Positions 50,577 through 59,799 of a DNA stretch of 64,000 bases are shown here, in pieces. Each line of letters starts with the position of its first letter. Position 1 is the first letter of the stretch. Position numbers and translations under genes: made by a program. This DNA is from Butyrivibrio sp. (GTDB taxonomy: Bacteria > Bacillota > Clostridia > Lachnospirales > Lachnospiraceae): contig SVGC01000015.1 of NCBI GenBank assembly GCA_015056495.1, positions 42,278 through 106,277 on the forward strand, in the 5' to 3' direction. The notes under the pieces were generated by a model. The model was given only the letters and a program-made list of their open reading frames with translations. It made no database searches and had not been told where the DNA came from.

Positions 50577-51125
50577 ATGGAAAACACAACAAACAATTTC
50601 ACAAATTCACATCCACGTAGTAATGATTCACTTAAGAACATGACTTTCACAGCTATGTTCATGGCCTTAACTATCGTCCTTAGTTCTTTTGGAATTCCCG
50701 TTCCAGGCGGGCACCTCTATTTATGCGATATAGTCATCTGCACAGCTGCAATATTACTTAGTCCCGGATACGCTTTTGTTGCAGCAGGTGTTGGATCATT
50801 CCTTGGAGATATGCTCTTTTATCCTGCTCCAATGTTTGTATCCCTTGTAACACATGGTATTCAGGCAATTGTAATATCTTTATTTGTACACCATATTTTC
50901 AAGCATAAGCAGAAGCTTGGCGCTGTGATCGGTGTATCCATCGGAGCTGTGATCATGGTAGTCGGCTATACTCTTGGTAAAATATACGTGTACAGTACTT
51001 TTGAATACGCAATGTTAAAGCTCCCATTTGAAATTGCTCAGGCAGTACTCGGCGCTTTAGGCGGTATCATTATTGTTTATGGACTGGGACTTAAATCAAT
51101 CTATACTCGCTGGATTAACAAATGA
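50577..51125 (+). CDS. ECF transporter S component (possible pyridoxine type)
   Basis: 182 aa with about six membrane helices. The start of helix 1 has the ECF S hallmark (TFTAMFMALTIVLSSFGIPVPGG), with DIVICTAAILLSPGYAFVAAGVGSFLGDMLF next. Binds a vitamin and docks onto an EcfA/T module encoded elsewhere. Its 3' end overlaps the MocR regulator gene by 11 bp, tail to tail. That neighbour suggests vitamin B6 as substrate; this is context only. Confidence 0.86.
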   Translation: MENTTNNFTNSHPRSNDSLKNMTFTAMFMALTIVLSSFGIPVPGGHLYLCDIVICTAAILLSPGYAFVAAGVGSFLGDMLFYPAPMFVSLVTHGIQAIVISLFVHHIFKHKQKLGAVIGVSIGAVIMVVGYTLGKIYVYSTFEYAMLKLPFEIAQAVLGALGGIIIVYGLGLKSIYTRWINK

Positions 51126-52512
51126 TCTTTTTGATCTGGATCAAAGCATTTTTGAGCCCCTCTATATCCAGACTTGAATAATTCAAAATAAACTGATGCA
51201 TATCAGCTTTTGCTTCATTTACATAGCACTCGGAAATGGTTCCGATCTTGATTTTTTTCTTACGCAGTTTGTCCTGGATCTCTTTATCAGAAATATCTGT
51301 ATTCAGTTCCAGCACAAAGTGCAACCCGGAACCATTTTCGATTATGCGACACTGATCTTCTGTAAAGACTTCACGTATTATCTCTAGTATTCTTGTTCTT
51401 TTCCGACCATATCTCAGACGCATGCGATTAATATGTTTTTCAAAATACCCTTCATGTATAAACTCTGCCAGAGTGTACTGTTCAAAGGTAGAGACAGTAT
51501 TGGCATAAAAAGAGAGTTTTTCAAAAAAGAGATTGGCAAGATGCTCCGGCAGTATCATGTAACTGATACGTATTGTTGATATCAGAGACTTGGAGAAGGT
51601 ATTCATATAGATGACCTTGCCATTGGCATCGATACTCTGCAGAGTCGGAATAGGCTTGCCATTGAGCCTGAATTCACTGTCATAGTCATCTTCTATTATG
51701 TATCTGGAAGGGTCTTCATTGGCCCATGATAAAAGTTCATACCTGCGGCTGATAGGCATAGTGATACCTGTCGGGAAATGGTGATTTGGACTGGTATGAA
51801 CTATCTGAGCTTTACTTTTTCTAAGCTCATCCACATTGATACCATTTTCATCCAGGTCAATATATTTACATTCAACGCCATTACTCTCATAGACATAGCG
51901 CTGTTTTTTATAACCCGGATTCTCTATACTATAGATATTTTCAGTGCCCAACAGTTTTATCAATAATCCATAGAGATACTCTGTTCCGGCACCAACTATT
52001 ATCTGATCAGGATCCACATGCATATCTCTAAAAGAGCTCAAATGCTCCGCTATAGCAACTCTAAGATCTTCCACGCCTTCACAGGGGGACACTGTAAGAA
52101 GTTGTTTTTCCCTAAGGGATATGACTTCACGCATGAGCTTGGCCCATACAGAAAATGGGAAGTCATCGCTCTCTGTCCTGTTTGATGAAAAATCAAAGAC
52201 ATATTGGTCTTTATTTCTTTTTTTATCTATATTGAGCTTTTTCTTTTTACCGGTACTTATGATCGTCTGCTCGGCAATATCAGATACATAATAGCCTTTT
52301 TTAGGAATGGTATATATGTATCCCTCGCCTATCAACTGTTCATATGCATTTTCAACAGTAATATTGCTCACTCCAAGATTATCAGCCAGAGTTCTTTTAG
52401 ATGGCATCTTTTCATTGGTGGGAAGCTTACCGTTTATGATATCTTTTTTGATACATTCGTACAGGTACTGGTATAAAGGCTTATCTGCCCTGCTCAGATC
52501 ATATGTCAGCAT
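51115..52512 (-). CDS. MocR/PdxR-type regulator (GntR domain plus aminotransferase fold)
   Basis: 465 aa from ATG behind GAGG. Winged helix at residues 10-75 (LYQYLYECIKKDIINGKLP, PSKRTLADNLGVSNITVENAYEQLIGEGYI), then a type I aminotransferase-like domain with the PLP Lys in NTFSKSLISTIRISYMILP. MocR proteins sense PLP or amine ligands; PdxR regulates B6 synthesis. Next to an ECF S component, not to pdxST. Confidence 0.93.
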   Translation of the reverse strand: MLTYDLSRADKPLYQYLYECIKKDIINGKLPTNEKMPSKRTLADNLGVSNITVENAYEQLIGEGYIYTIPKKGYYVSDIAEQTIISTGKKKKLNIDKKRNKDQYVFDFSSNRTESDDFPFSVWAKLMREVISLREKQLLTVSPCEGVEDLRVAIAEHLSSFRDMHVDPDQIIVGAGTEYLYGLLIKLLGTENIYSIENPGYKKQRYVYESNGVECKYIDLDENGINVDELRKSKAQIVHTSPNHHFPTGITMPISRRYELLSWANEDPSRYIIEDDYDSEFRLNGKPIPTLQSIDANGKVIYMNTFSKSLISTIRISYMILPEHLANLFFEKLSFYANTVSTFEQYTLAEFIHEGYFEKHINRMRLRYGRKRTRILEIIREVFTEDQCRIIENGSGLHFVLELNTDISDKEIQDKLRKKKIKIGTISECYVNEAKADMHQFILNYSSLDIEGLKNALIQIKKIIC

Positions 52513-52747
52513 GGTCAATCCTCACTGTCAGGTAAAATAGATCACTCATACCTAAAGTATATCAGCAGAAAACTTTTGTCTCAATTCATGATTTTCAATA
52601 TTTTTCACAGAGAAAAATCCACAAAAGATGCTACAATAACACTGTATTTCTATATATAGTTTGGACTGCATATGTACCAGCAATACTGCTTTTGACATTT
52701 GCATATGCTCAGTCCGTAGCAGATAAAAAATAAATTTGGAGGAGACT

Positions 52748-54145
52748 ATGAATCAGGACACAAACACACAGAAGTACCGAATTGAGCACGACTCTATGGG
52801 GGAAGTAAAAGTGCCGGCAGAAAGCTATTGGGGAGCACAGACACAGAGAAGTCATGATAATTTCCCAATCGGCGTAGGAATTGAGACTATGCCAAAAGAA
52901 ATAATACTGGCCTTTGGAATATTGAAAAAAGCTGCAGCGCTTGCCAATAATGAAATCGTTCCTGACAGGATGACTGAGGCAAAATGCAAGGCAATCTCCA
53001 AGGCTTGCGATGAGATCAATGAGGGGCTCTTGTGGGATCATTTTCCACTTGTAGTGTGGCAGACTGGTTCAGGAACTCAGTCCAACATGAATGTCAATGA
53101 AGTTGTTGCAAATAGAGGAAATGCCATTGCAGGCGAAAAGATCCTGCATCCAAATGACGACGTAAACATGAGTCAGTCATCAAATGACACATTTCCTACA
53201 GCTCTTCATATTGCTGCTGTTCTTGGAATTGAGCAAAAGCTTATTCCTGCTGTAAATGAACTGGTGTCTGTATTACAAACACTGGAGAAAGAAAATGAAG
53301 GCATCGTAAAAAGCGGAAGGACTCACCTGCAGGATGCTGTTCCGATTTCTTTTTCCCAGGAAATCAGTGGCTGGAGAAGCTCTCTTGAAAAAGATATTGA
53401 GCTGTTAAAGCTGTCTGTAAGTCCTCTGAAGGAACTGGCTCTGGGCGGTACAGCAGTTGGAACCGGCTTGAATGCACCTAAAGATTTTGATGTTAAGGTA
53501 GCAAAACACATTGCAGAACTGACAGGAACAGATTTTGTCACTGCTAATAATAAATTTCATGCATTAAGTTCCAGAGATGAAGTGGTATTTGCCCACGGAG
53601 CAGTCAAGGCTCTTGCAGCAGATATGATGAAGATCGCCAATGATGTAAGATGGCTGGCATCCGGTCCTAGATGTGGACTTGGCGAGATCACTATTCCTGA
53701 AAATGAGCCAGGTAGCTCTATCATGCCTGGTAAAGTCAATCCAACTCAGTGCGAGCAGGTGACTATGGTGGCTGTTCAGGTAATGGGTAATGACTCAACC
53801 ATTGGAATTGCTGCATCTCAGGGTAACTTTGAGCTGAATGTATTTTTACCTGTTATAGCTTACAACTTTACACAGTCAGTAAGACTTTTATCAGAATCTA
53901 TACTTTCCTTCAAGGATAATTGCGCAGTAGGCATCAAGGCAAATAAGGAAAAAATGCATGAGAATCTCTACAATTCACTTATGCTTGTAACTGCACTCAA
54001 TCCATACATCGGATATGAAAATGCTGCTAAATGCGCCCATAAGGCCTTTGAAGAAAATATTTCCTTAAAAGAGGCCTGTGTAGGTCTTGGATTTTTGACA
54101 AAAGAGCGTTTTGATGAGGTATTTCATCCTGAAGAGATGATCTAA
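52748..54145 (+). CDS. fumC: Fumarate hydratase, class II
   Basis: 465 aa. Interconverts fumarate and malate. The signature GSSIMPGKVNPTQCE is exact, with TGSGTQSNMNVNEV and GRTHLQDAVPI. ATG with GGAGG 5 nt upstream; an in-frame TTG 12 bp earlier overlaps that site. Monocistronic; no other TCA gene nearby. Confidence 0.97.
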   Translation: MNQDTNTQKYRIEHDSMGEVKVPAESYWGAQTQRSHDNFPIGVGIETMPKEIILAFGILKKAAALANNEIVPDRMTEAKCKAISKACDEINEGLLWDHFPLVVWQTGSGTQSNMNVNEVVANRGNAIAGEKILHPNDDVNMSQSSNDTFPTALHIAAVLGIEQKLIPAVNELVSVLQTLEKENEGIVKSGRTHLQDAVPISFSQEISGWRSSLEKDIELLKLSVSPLKELALGGTAVGTGLNAPKDFDVKVAKHIAELTGTDFVTANNKFHALSSRDEVVFAHGAVKALAADMMKIANDVRWLASGPRCGLGEITIPENEPGSSIMPGKVNPTQCEQVTMVAVQVMGNDSTIGIAASQGNFELNVFLPVIAYNFTQSVRLLSESILSFKDNCAVGIKANKEKMHENLYNSLMLVTALNPYIGYENAAKCAHKAFEENISLKEACVGLGFLTKERFDEVFHPEEMI

Positions 54146-54261
54146 ATGATCTTGATCATCTGAATAGGACAAAAACTGATTTTTTAAAAACCTAACAATT
54201 TGTGCTTTGCATATTTGTGAAAATAGATGAACGCTTTTTTATATATTTTCGCCATGATAAT

Positions 54262-54270
54262 TGGTATACT
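54262..54270 (+). promoter_or_regulatory. Extended -10 promoter of the alcohol dehydrogenase
   Basis: TGG-TATACT, an extended -10 (TGn before the hexamer); -35 is poor. About 100 bp upstream of the ATG. Confidence 0.5.
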
Positions 54271-54283
54271 ATATATGTGTACC

Positions 54284-54301
54284 TTGTTAATTAGTTAACG
54301 A
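54284..54301. promoter_or_regulatory. Rex-type redox operator
   Basis: TTGTTAATTAGTTAACGA matches the Rex consensus TTGTTAA-N4-TTAACAA at all but one specified position. It lies 14 bp after the -10, over the probable transcription start, as expected for NADH-relieved repression. Confidence 0.7.
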
Positions 54302-54372
54302 ATTCTTGTTGATCAATTATCAAGTCCACTGTAGCAAAAATAGCTAGAATTAGCTCAGAAGGAGGTTACAAA

Positions 54373-55590
54373 ATGGCTAGATTTACGTTACCAAGAGACA
54401 TTTATCATGGCAAGGGGTCTCTGTCTGCTCTTAAGGATCTTCAGGGTAAAAGAGCTATCATCTGTGTTGGTGGTGGTTCAATGAAACGTGGTGGATTTCT
54501 TCAGAGAGCTGAGGATTATCTTAAAGAAGCCGGTATGGAAGTAGAATTGTTTGAAGGTATTGAATCAGATCCTTCAGTTGAAACTGTTATGCGCGGTGCT
54601 GAAGCTATGGCCAAGTTCCAGCCTGACTGGATCGTTGCTATCGGTGGCGGATCACCTATCGATGCAGCCAAAGCTATGTGGATCAAGTATGAGTATCCAG
54701 AATGCACTTTTGAAGATATGTGCAAAGTATTTGGTATTCCTCAGCTTCGTAAAAAAGCTAAGTTCTGTGCCGTTTCTTCTACATCAGGTACTGCTACAGA
54801 AGTAACAGCTTTTTCTATCATTACAGATTATCAGAAGGGTACTAAATATCCTATCGCTGATTTTGAGATCACACCAGATGTTGCCATTGTTGATCCCGAA
54901 CTGGCTGAGACAATGCCTAAAAAGCTTGTTGCTCATACAGGTATGGATGCTCTGACACATGCTATTGAAGCATATGTATCAACAGCTAATTGTGAATTTA
55001 CTGATCCTCTTGCAATTCATGCTATTGAGATGATCCAGAAGGATCTTGTTGCTTCATATAACGAAGACATGGAAGCTCGTGATCGTATGCACTATGCACA
55101 GTGCCTTGCAGGTATGGCATTTTCTAATGCTCTCCTTGGAATCGTACATTCTATGGCGCATAAAACAGGTGCTGTATTTGCGGATTACGGTGCACACATC
55201 ATCCATGGTGCTGCCAATGCCATGTACCTTCCAAAGGTAATTGCTTTCAATGCTCAGGATCCTGTTGCTAAAAAGCGTTATGGCGTTATTGCTGACTATA
55301 TGCACCTTGATGGAGCAAATGACGACGAAAAGGTTGCAGCTATCATCAAATATGTACGCAAGATGAATGACGACCTTAATATTCCTCATTGCATCAAGAA
55401 TTATGGTCAGGATTCATTCCCAACTGAGCAGGGCTTTGTTCCTGAAGAAGTATTCCTTGAAAGACTTCCTGGAATCGCAGAAAGAGCTATCGGAGATGCT
55501 TGTACAGGTTCCAACCCACGTATTCCTTCACAGGAAGAAATGGAAAAGCTGCTTAAAGCTTGCTATTACGATACAGAAATTGATTTCTAA
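54373..55590 (+). CDS. Iron-containing alcohol dehydrogenase
   Basis: 405 aa group III ADH: NAD-binding GGGSPIDAAKAMW near residue 95, iron ligands in GMDALTHAIEAY, LGIVHSMAHKTGAVF and YGAHIIHGAANA. Close to butanol/ethanol dehydrogenases of Clostridia. Strong AGGAGG. The Rex operator upstream fits a fermentative NADH-recycling role; whether the substrate is butyraldehyde or acetaldehyde cannot be told. Confidence 0.94.
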   Translation: MARFTLPRDIYHGKGSLSALKDLQGKRAIICVGGGSMKRGGFLQRAEDYLKEAGMEVELFEGIESDPSVETVMRGAEAMAKFQPDWIVAIGGGSPIDAAKAMWIKYEYPECTFEDMCKVFGIPQLRKKAKFCAVSSTSGTATEVTAFSIITDYQKGTKYPIADFEITPDVAIVDPELAETMPKKLVAHTGMDALTHAIEAYVSTANCEFTDPLAIHAIEMIQKDLVASYNEDMEARDRMHYAQCLAGMAFSNALLGIVHSMAHKTGAVFADYGAHIIHGAANAMYLPKVIAFNAQDPVAKKRYGVIADYMHLDGANDDEKVAAIIKYVRKMNDDLNIPHCIKNYGQDSFPTEQGFVPEEVFLERLPGIAERAIGDACTGSNPRIPSQEEMEKLLKACYYDTEIDF

Positions 55591-55617
55591 GAATCAAGAT
55601 AATTTCAAATACATGTT

Positions 55618-55649
55618 AAAAAAGGCGTTGGACATTTCGTCCAACGCCT
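55618..55649. terminator. Bidirectional terminator between alcohol dehydrogenase and the multi-TM gene
   Basis: Perfect 11-bp stem AGGCGTTGGAC / GTCCAACGCCT, 5-nt loop; T-run on the minus exit. Confidence 0.88.
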
Positions 55650-55671
55650 AAATTATTGTGCTATTAAAAGA

Positions 55672-56784
55672 TTATCTTACTGCACGAGCAAGTGCTTCTT
55701 CATAATCCTTAGTTCCCTTAAATACTTCATTTGAATAAGGATTGCACTTATTCTGAATAGATTTCTTAATGATAACAGAAATGCAGATTACGTTCATGCC
55801 AAGTGAAAGCATTGCGAAGAGACTCTGCATTGAAGGATCTGCTGTGATACCAAGCTGAGAAACAACTTCTCCAACTGCTGCTGTCTTTCCCTGTTCAGCA
55901 TTGAAAAGTGCAATAGCCTTATCATAAAGATCCATTGTTGTAACACCAGCTTCTGCTGCTCCTCCATATACACGAGGAAGAGCTGCTGCAAATGTTCCCT
56001 TAAGCTGGAACAGCGGCACTACCTGAGCCCACATGCACCAGATAGCAAGAGTATTAGCACGGTTCTGGATCCAAGCACCCTTGTTCCAAAGAGCGTTAGC
56101 AAATGTAGGAGCAAGAAGAAGTGCTACACCACAATACCATGAGTGTGTTGGAAGGTTGAGGTATGTGTACTCAAAGTTCCAAATATCATAAGCAACGATG
56201 AACCAGATTGTCATATCAGGCCAGAGCATATCTGACTGATTCTTGTCTTTTGAAGTATAAAGGTATACACAACCTGTCATACAGAAGATGTTGATGAGAC
56301 CTGCAATTGCATTAACTACATTCCACCATCCACCGTAGATGAATACACCTTCATTTGATGCCCACCAAGCACCTGAAAGGTTACCAGCAATATTATATGC
56401 AGCAAGTGCAGACTCAAGGTCTGATACATTAGCGATCATAATATTTGCTGAAACAATGAACCAAGGCCACCAAGCAAACCATTTTTCCTTACCGATGCCC
56501 CACTTATACTTGATCATCATGAAACCTACGCAACCGATATCTGCAGCGTAGAGTTTAAAGTAGTGGAACCAACCATCCATGTATGCCATTGTTGGGTTCG
56601 CAGAACCACCAAAAGCATTAAAGTGAATAGCGATGAAGTAAATAGTCAAAATAGCCGGAATGATTACGAAGACGATCATGCCTCCAATCTTACTACGGCG
56701 TCCAATTTCGTTGACAATGATCAGGCCCGCAAATACGAGACACCATCCGATCACCTGCCATAAGCTATTGATTTGGAAAATCAT
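55672..56784 (-). CDS. Multi-TM membrane protein of unknown function (DUF5692-like)
   Basis: 370 aa, Trp- and Tyr-rich, with about nine membrane helices (WQVIGWCLVFAGLIIVNEIG, IGGMIVFVIIPAILTIYFIAI and so on). Conserved-looking aromatic stretch WPDMTIWFIVAYDIWNFEYTYL. I think it belongs to DUF5692, from memory. No transport or enzyme motif is visible. ATG with GGGAGG. Its leader contains a terminator-like hairpin, so it may be controlled by attenuation. Confidence 0.8.
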   Translation of the reverse strand: MIFQINSLWQVIGWCLVFAGLIIVNEIGRRSKIGGMIVFVIIPAILTIYFIAIHFNAFGGSANPTMAYMDGWFHYFKLYAADIGCVGFMMIKYKWGIGKEKWFAWWPWFIVSANIMIANVSDLESALAAYNIAGNLSGAWWASNEGVFIYGGWWNVVNAIAGLINIFCMTGCVYLYTSKDKNQSDMLWPDMTIWFIVAYDIWNFEYTYLNLPTHSWYCGVALLLAPTFANALWNKGAWIQNRANTLAIWCMWAQVVPLFQLKGTFAAALPRVYGGAAEAGVTTMDLYDKAIALFNAEQGKTAAVGEVVSQLGITADPSMQSLFAMLSLGMNVICISVIIKKSIQNKCNPYSNEVFKGTKDYEEALARAVR

Positions 56785-56815
56785 AAGCTTCCTCCCTTAT
56801 TATTTTATTGGCGAT

Positions 56816-56875
56816 AAAAAAACACAGTATCATTACTTTTGGAAACCGAATTACGGTTTTTAGTTTTTTACTGTG
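56816..56875 (-). promoter_or_regulatory. Attenuator-like hairpin in the leader of the multi-TM gene
   Basis: On minus: CACAGTA pairs with TACTGTG around an inner AAACCG/CGGTTT hairpin, immediately followed by seven T, ending 31 bp before the ATG. This is an intrinsic-terminator shape in a 5' leader. The sensed signal is unknown. Confidence 0.6.
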
Positions 56876-57031
56876 CATTTTTACCATATAAGATAAATCT
56901 TTCACAAACAATTATATCAAAAATTGCTAAAAAATGATAGTAAAAACCAAAGTTTTATTATGGTTTTCAAAGCATTGTTACGATTAGCATGTAGGAAACT
57001 AACGCGTATTTGTAAACGTTTTATAGAGAAA

Positions 57032-57057
57032 AAGTGCTCGGATTTCTCCGAGCACTT
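57032..57057 (-). terminator. Terminator of the PTS IIC-like gene
   Basis: Perfect 11-bp stem AAGTGCTCGGA / TCCGAGCACTT, loop TTTC; T-rich on the minus exit. Confidence 0.9.
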
Positions 57058-57098
57058 AATTTTTAGTAAATAAAAATTTTATATTTATTTTATAATCT

Positions 57099-58178
57099 TT
57101 AAAGTTTTAAATCTCCCTCTTTTACCCAACCAAGTTTAACAACACCTGTATGGATGATAAGAGATAATACAGCAGGTAAAACAAATGATATAAGAACAAG
57201 TCCTACCCAGTCATAGGCTGTAATGGCTGCTTTTGCGCCAGTTGAAACGTCGTTGACCCAACCTGTATAAACACCGATCTGTCCTACAAGTCCACATGTA
57301 CCCATACCTGAAGATACAGGTGCTCCATCCATCTTTAACTTAAAGATACATGTTGCAATTGGTCCTGTGATCGCGGAGGCTAAAGTTGGTGCTATCCATA
57401 TTCTTGGGTTTTTAATGATATTACCCATCTGAAGCATGGATGTTCCTATTCCCTGAGAAATAAGGCCTCCCCATTTATTTTCTTTAAAAGAGATAACTGC
57501 AAATCCAACCATCTGAGCACAACAGCCGGCTACTGCTGCTCCGCCTGCAAGTCCTGTAAGACCCAGGGCTGCACATATAGCTGCTGATGAAATTGGAAGT
57601 GTAAGTGCCATACCTACTACTACTGAAACCAGAATGCCCATAAGTAATGGCTGAAGTTCAGTTGCCCACATGATAACATTACCTAATGCCATTGCCACTT
57701 TGCCAAGTGTTGGCGCAATAAGCCATGACATAAATACTCCCACGGCAATTGTAACCAGTGGAGTTACCAAAATATCAATCCTTGTCTCTTTTGATACTGC
57801 TTTACCAAACTCTGCTGCCAGGATTGCTACGAACAGAACTGCCAATGGACCTCCTGCTCCGCCAAGTGCATTAGCTGCAAATCCAACAGTTATCATAGAA
57901 AATAGGACTAGTGGTGGGCATTTAAGTGCATATCCAATCGCTACTGCCATTGCTGGACCGCTCATCGCTGTAGCTAGCCCGCCTACGGTGTATTCTACAC
58001 CGGCAATTGTTGCAACTGTCTGCATCAAAAATGGAATCTGGAACTGGGTGCCGATGGTATTGATAATAGTACCGATCAGCAATGAACAGAATAGGCCTTG
58101 AGCCATTGCTCCTAAAGCGTCTATTCCATAGCGCTTCAAGGAAATCTCAATGTCCTTCCTCTTCAAAAACTCTTTCAT
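57099..58178 (-). CDS. PTS_EIIC_2-type membrane permease
   Basis: 359 aa from the ATG giving MKEFLKRK, behind AGGGAGA (a TTG 18 bp earlier is less likely). About eight to ten membrane helices rich in Gly/Ala: AMSGPAMAVAIGYALKCPPLV, NALGGAGGPLAVLFVAILAAE, GLTGLAGGAAVAGCCAQMVGF. This matches the stand-alone IIC-like family PF13303, which lacks IIA/IIB partners; the substrate is unknown and PTS phosphotransfer is doubtful. Confidence 0.85.
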   Translation of the reverse strand: MKEFLKRKDIEISLKRYGIDALGAMAQGLFCSLLIGTIINTIGTQFQIPFLMQTVATIAGVEYTVGGLATAMSGPAMAVAIGYALKCPPLVLFSMITVGFAANALGGAGGPLAVLFVAILAAEFGKAVSKETRIDILVTPLVTIAVGVFMSWLIAPTLGKVAMALGNVIMWATELQPLLMGILVSVVVGMALTLPISSAAICAALGLTGLAGGAAVAGCCAQMVGFAVISFKENKWGGLISQGIGTSMLQMGNIIKNPRIWIAPTLASAITGPIATCIFKLKMDGAPVSSGMGTCGLVGQIGVYTGWVNDVSTGAKAAITAYDWVGLVLISFVLPAVLSLIIHTGVVKLGWVKEGDLKL

Positions 58179-58264
58179 ACTCTTTCTCCCTTGCAATATT
58201 AAGTTTTTAGATATCTAGCATATAATACCTTTATTGCAGCCTAAGTGCAATAAGGCTTTTGATA

Positions 58265-58975
58265 TTATTTTTCAAACATCAACTTTCCTGTAGTAAATTT
58301 ATCTATATGCCCCATATCATTAAAAACCTCTATTCGAGGAAGTATCATGTCTCCCACTTCTCTTGTCAGTGCAAAAATGGTAACCGAGCACACTCCGTAA
58401 GGCAGTGCTGTAAGTACAAATGGCAGTGGCAGGCTCAGAATATGTGAAAATAAAACTGCTCCGGAACCACCATGGGCAAAAATAGCTATGGTATCATTAT
58501 TATCCTCTGATGCATAGTAGAGCTTGCCTTTTCTCTCTATGCCATATCCCTTTAGAAATGTATCTATTTCATTGGCTATCTTTTCATAACAATCTATACA
58601 CTTATTGTCCTTGAAGTAATGATGCTGCGCCCATTCATCGCTTCCGGCAAGTTCAGGATGTTCATATAATAACTGATATCCCAAAGTCCAGGGATGTCCA
58701 TCAAAAGGAATCTTATCCCCCAGGTCTTCTGCATTTTCTCTTTTGTCTCCCCAGTCTATCTCATGCATAAAATCCAGAGTCTGAACTTCCAATCCATGGT
58801 CTTTTGCAGTAAAAGAAGCTGTTTCTCTGGCTCTCCCGTTAGGAGATGAGTAAACAGCTTTGATATCCTCTTTTTTAAGTCTTTCTGCAGTGGCCTTGGC
58901 CTGCAAGATCCCGTTTTCCGTCAGGCAGTCGTTGACATAATCAGGTTCTCCATGCCTTACAAATATCAGTCTCAT
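58265..58975 (-). CDS. Histidine phosphatase family protein
   Basis: 236 aa with the RHG box at the very N-terminus (LIFVRHGEPD), YSSPNGRARETA, and the second His in IFAHGGSGAVLF. Phosphoglycerate-mutase-like phosphatase; substrate unknown. Follows the SGNH gene by 22 bp, so a two-gene operon. Confidence 0.93.
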   Translation of the reverse strand: MRLIFVRHGEPDYVNDCLTENGILQAKATAERLKKEDIKAVYSSPNGRARETASFTAKDHGLEVQTLDFMHEIDWGDKRENAEDLGDKIPFDGHPWTLGYQLLYEHPELAGSDEWAQHHYFKDNKCIDCYEKIANEIDTFLKGYGIERKGKLYYASEDNNDTIAIFAHGGSGAVLFSHILSLPLPFVLTALPYGVCSVTIFALTREVGDMILPRIEVFNDMGHIDKFTTGKLMFEK

Positions 58976-58997
58976 AGTTATTCTCGCTTTCTACTAT

Positions 58998-59630
58998 TTA
59001 AGCGGCTTCAACTACTCCCATTTCCTTGAGCTTGCCAAGCACTGCATTGGCCAATTCTTTATGGCCAACTTCATCAAGGTGTTCATCATCTATGATACTT
59101 GCTTTTGCAAAATCAGAAGCTGCCAAAAAGGCATTTCCTCTTCTTTTTGCGATTGCCTGATATTCATCTCTTAGCTTTTTACTGGTTTTTATTGAATCCA
59201 GATCAAACTCAGGATCTTTTTCAGGACGCCATACTTCTTCTCCAAGAGCAATAGGGGATAGAACAAGGATCTTCTGTGGTTCCAGATACTCTTCAAGTTT
59301 ATCAAGGCATAGCTCAAGCCCTTTACCTATCACATGTGCACTGGCATTGAAGATTTTTTTGCAATCATTAGTTCCCAGCATTATTATGGCAATATCAATA
59401 GGATAATTAGTTTCAAGAGATAGCGGGAGTACTTCTGCGCCATTTCTATATGGTCTTAGTTTATCATCAAATACAGTAGTTCTGCCACACAGACCTTCTT
59501 CTATTATCCTTTCATTACTTAACTTTTGCTGTACAATGCTTGTCCATCTGATTCCCCAGGGATATCTTTCGGATGTTCCAGGTACAAGTCCCCAGGTATT
59601 AGAATCTCCAAAAGCTAATATATTGGCCAT
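58998..59630 (-). CDS. SGNH-family hydrolase
   Basis: 210 aa. Catalytic Ser in block I (AFGDSNTWGLVPG), Asn in block III (IIMLGTNDCKK), Asp/His in DDEHLDEVGH. Resembles arylesterase/acyl-CoA thioesterase TesA-like and GDSL esterases. No signal peptide. ATG with GGAGG. Confidence 0.92.
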   Translation of the reverse strand: MANILAFGDSNTWGLVPGTSERYPWGIRWTSIVQQKLSNERIIEEGLCGRTTVFDDKLRPYRNGAEVLPLSLETNYPIDIAIIMLGTNDCKKIFNASAHVIGKGLELCLDKLEEYLEPQKILVLSPIALGEEVWRPEKDPEFDLDSIKTSKKLRDEYQAIAKRRGNAFLAASDFAKASIIDDEHLDEVGHKELANAVLGKLKEMGVVEAA

Positions 59631-59771
59631 AATTTTTCGCCTCCATAATTTATATCAAACATGTTCTTTTTAAATGCTTTATGATATACAATTATGCTTC
59701 ATTCTGCTTATCTGAACAATTACGCAAATCCAATAGCCTGTTATAAAAACTACCTATCGCATAAAATAAAA

Positions 59772-59795
59772 TGAGTCACCGTCCCCGGTGACTCA
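59772..59795. repeat. Modular palindromic repeat, internally deleted copy (locus F)
   Basis: 24 bp: TGAGTCA, 10 bp CCGTCCCCGG, TGACTCA. Heptamers intact, 17-bp core shortened. It starts 4 bp after the stop of the CheW gene. Confidence 0.8.
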
Positions 59796-59799
59796 CACA

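Larger units (their letters stand above)
56785..57098 (-). other. Intergenic leader region of the multi-TM gene
   Basis: 314 bp without a gene. Left to right: ribosome site, attenuator-like hairpin (56816-56875), an AT-rich stretch with a TATAAT-like box on the minus strand, then the terminator of the PTS gene (57032-57057). Confidence 0.7.
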
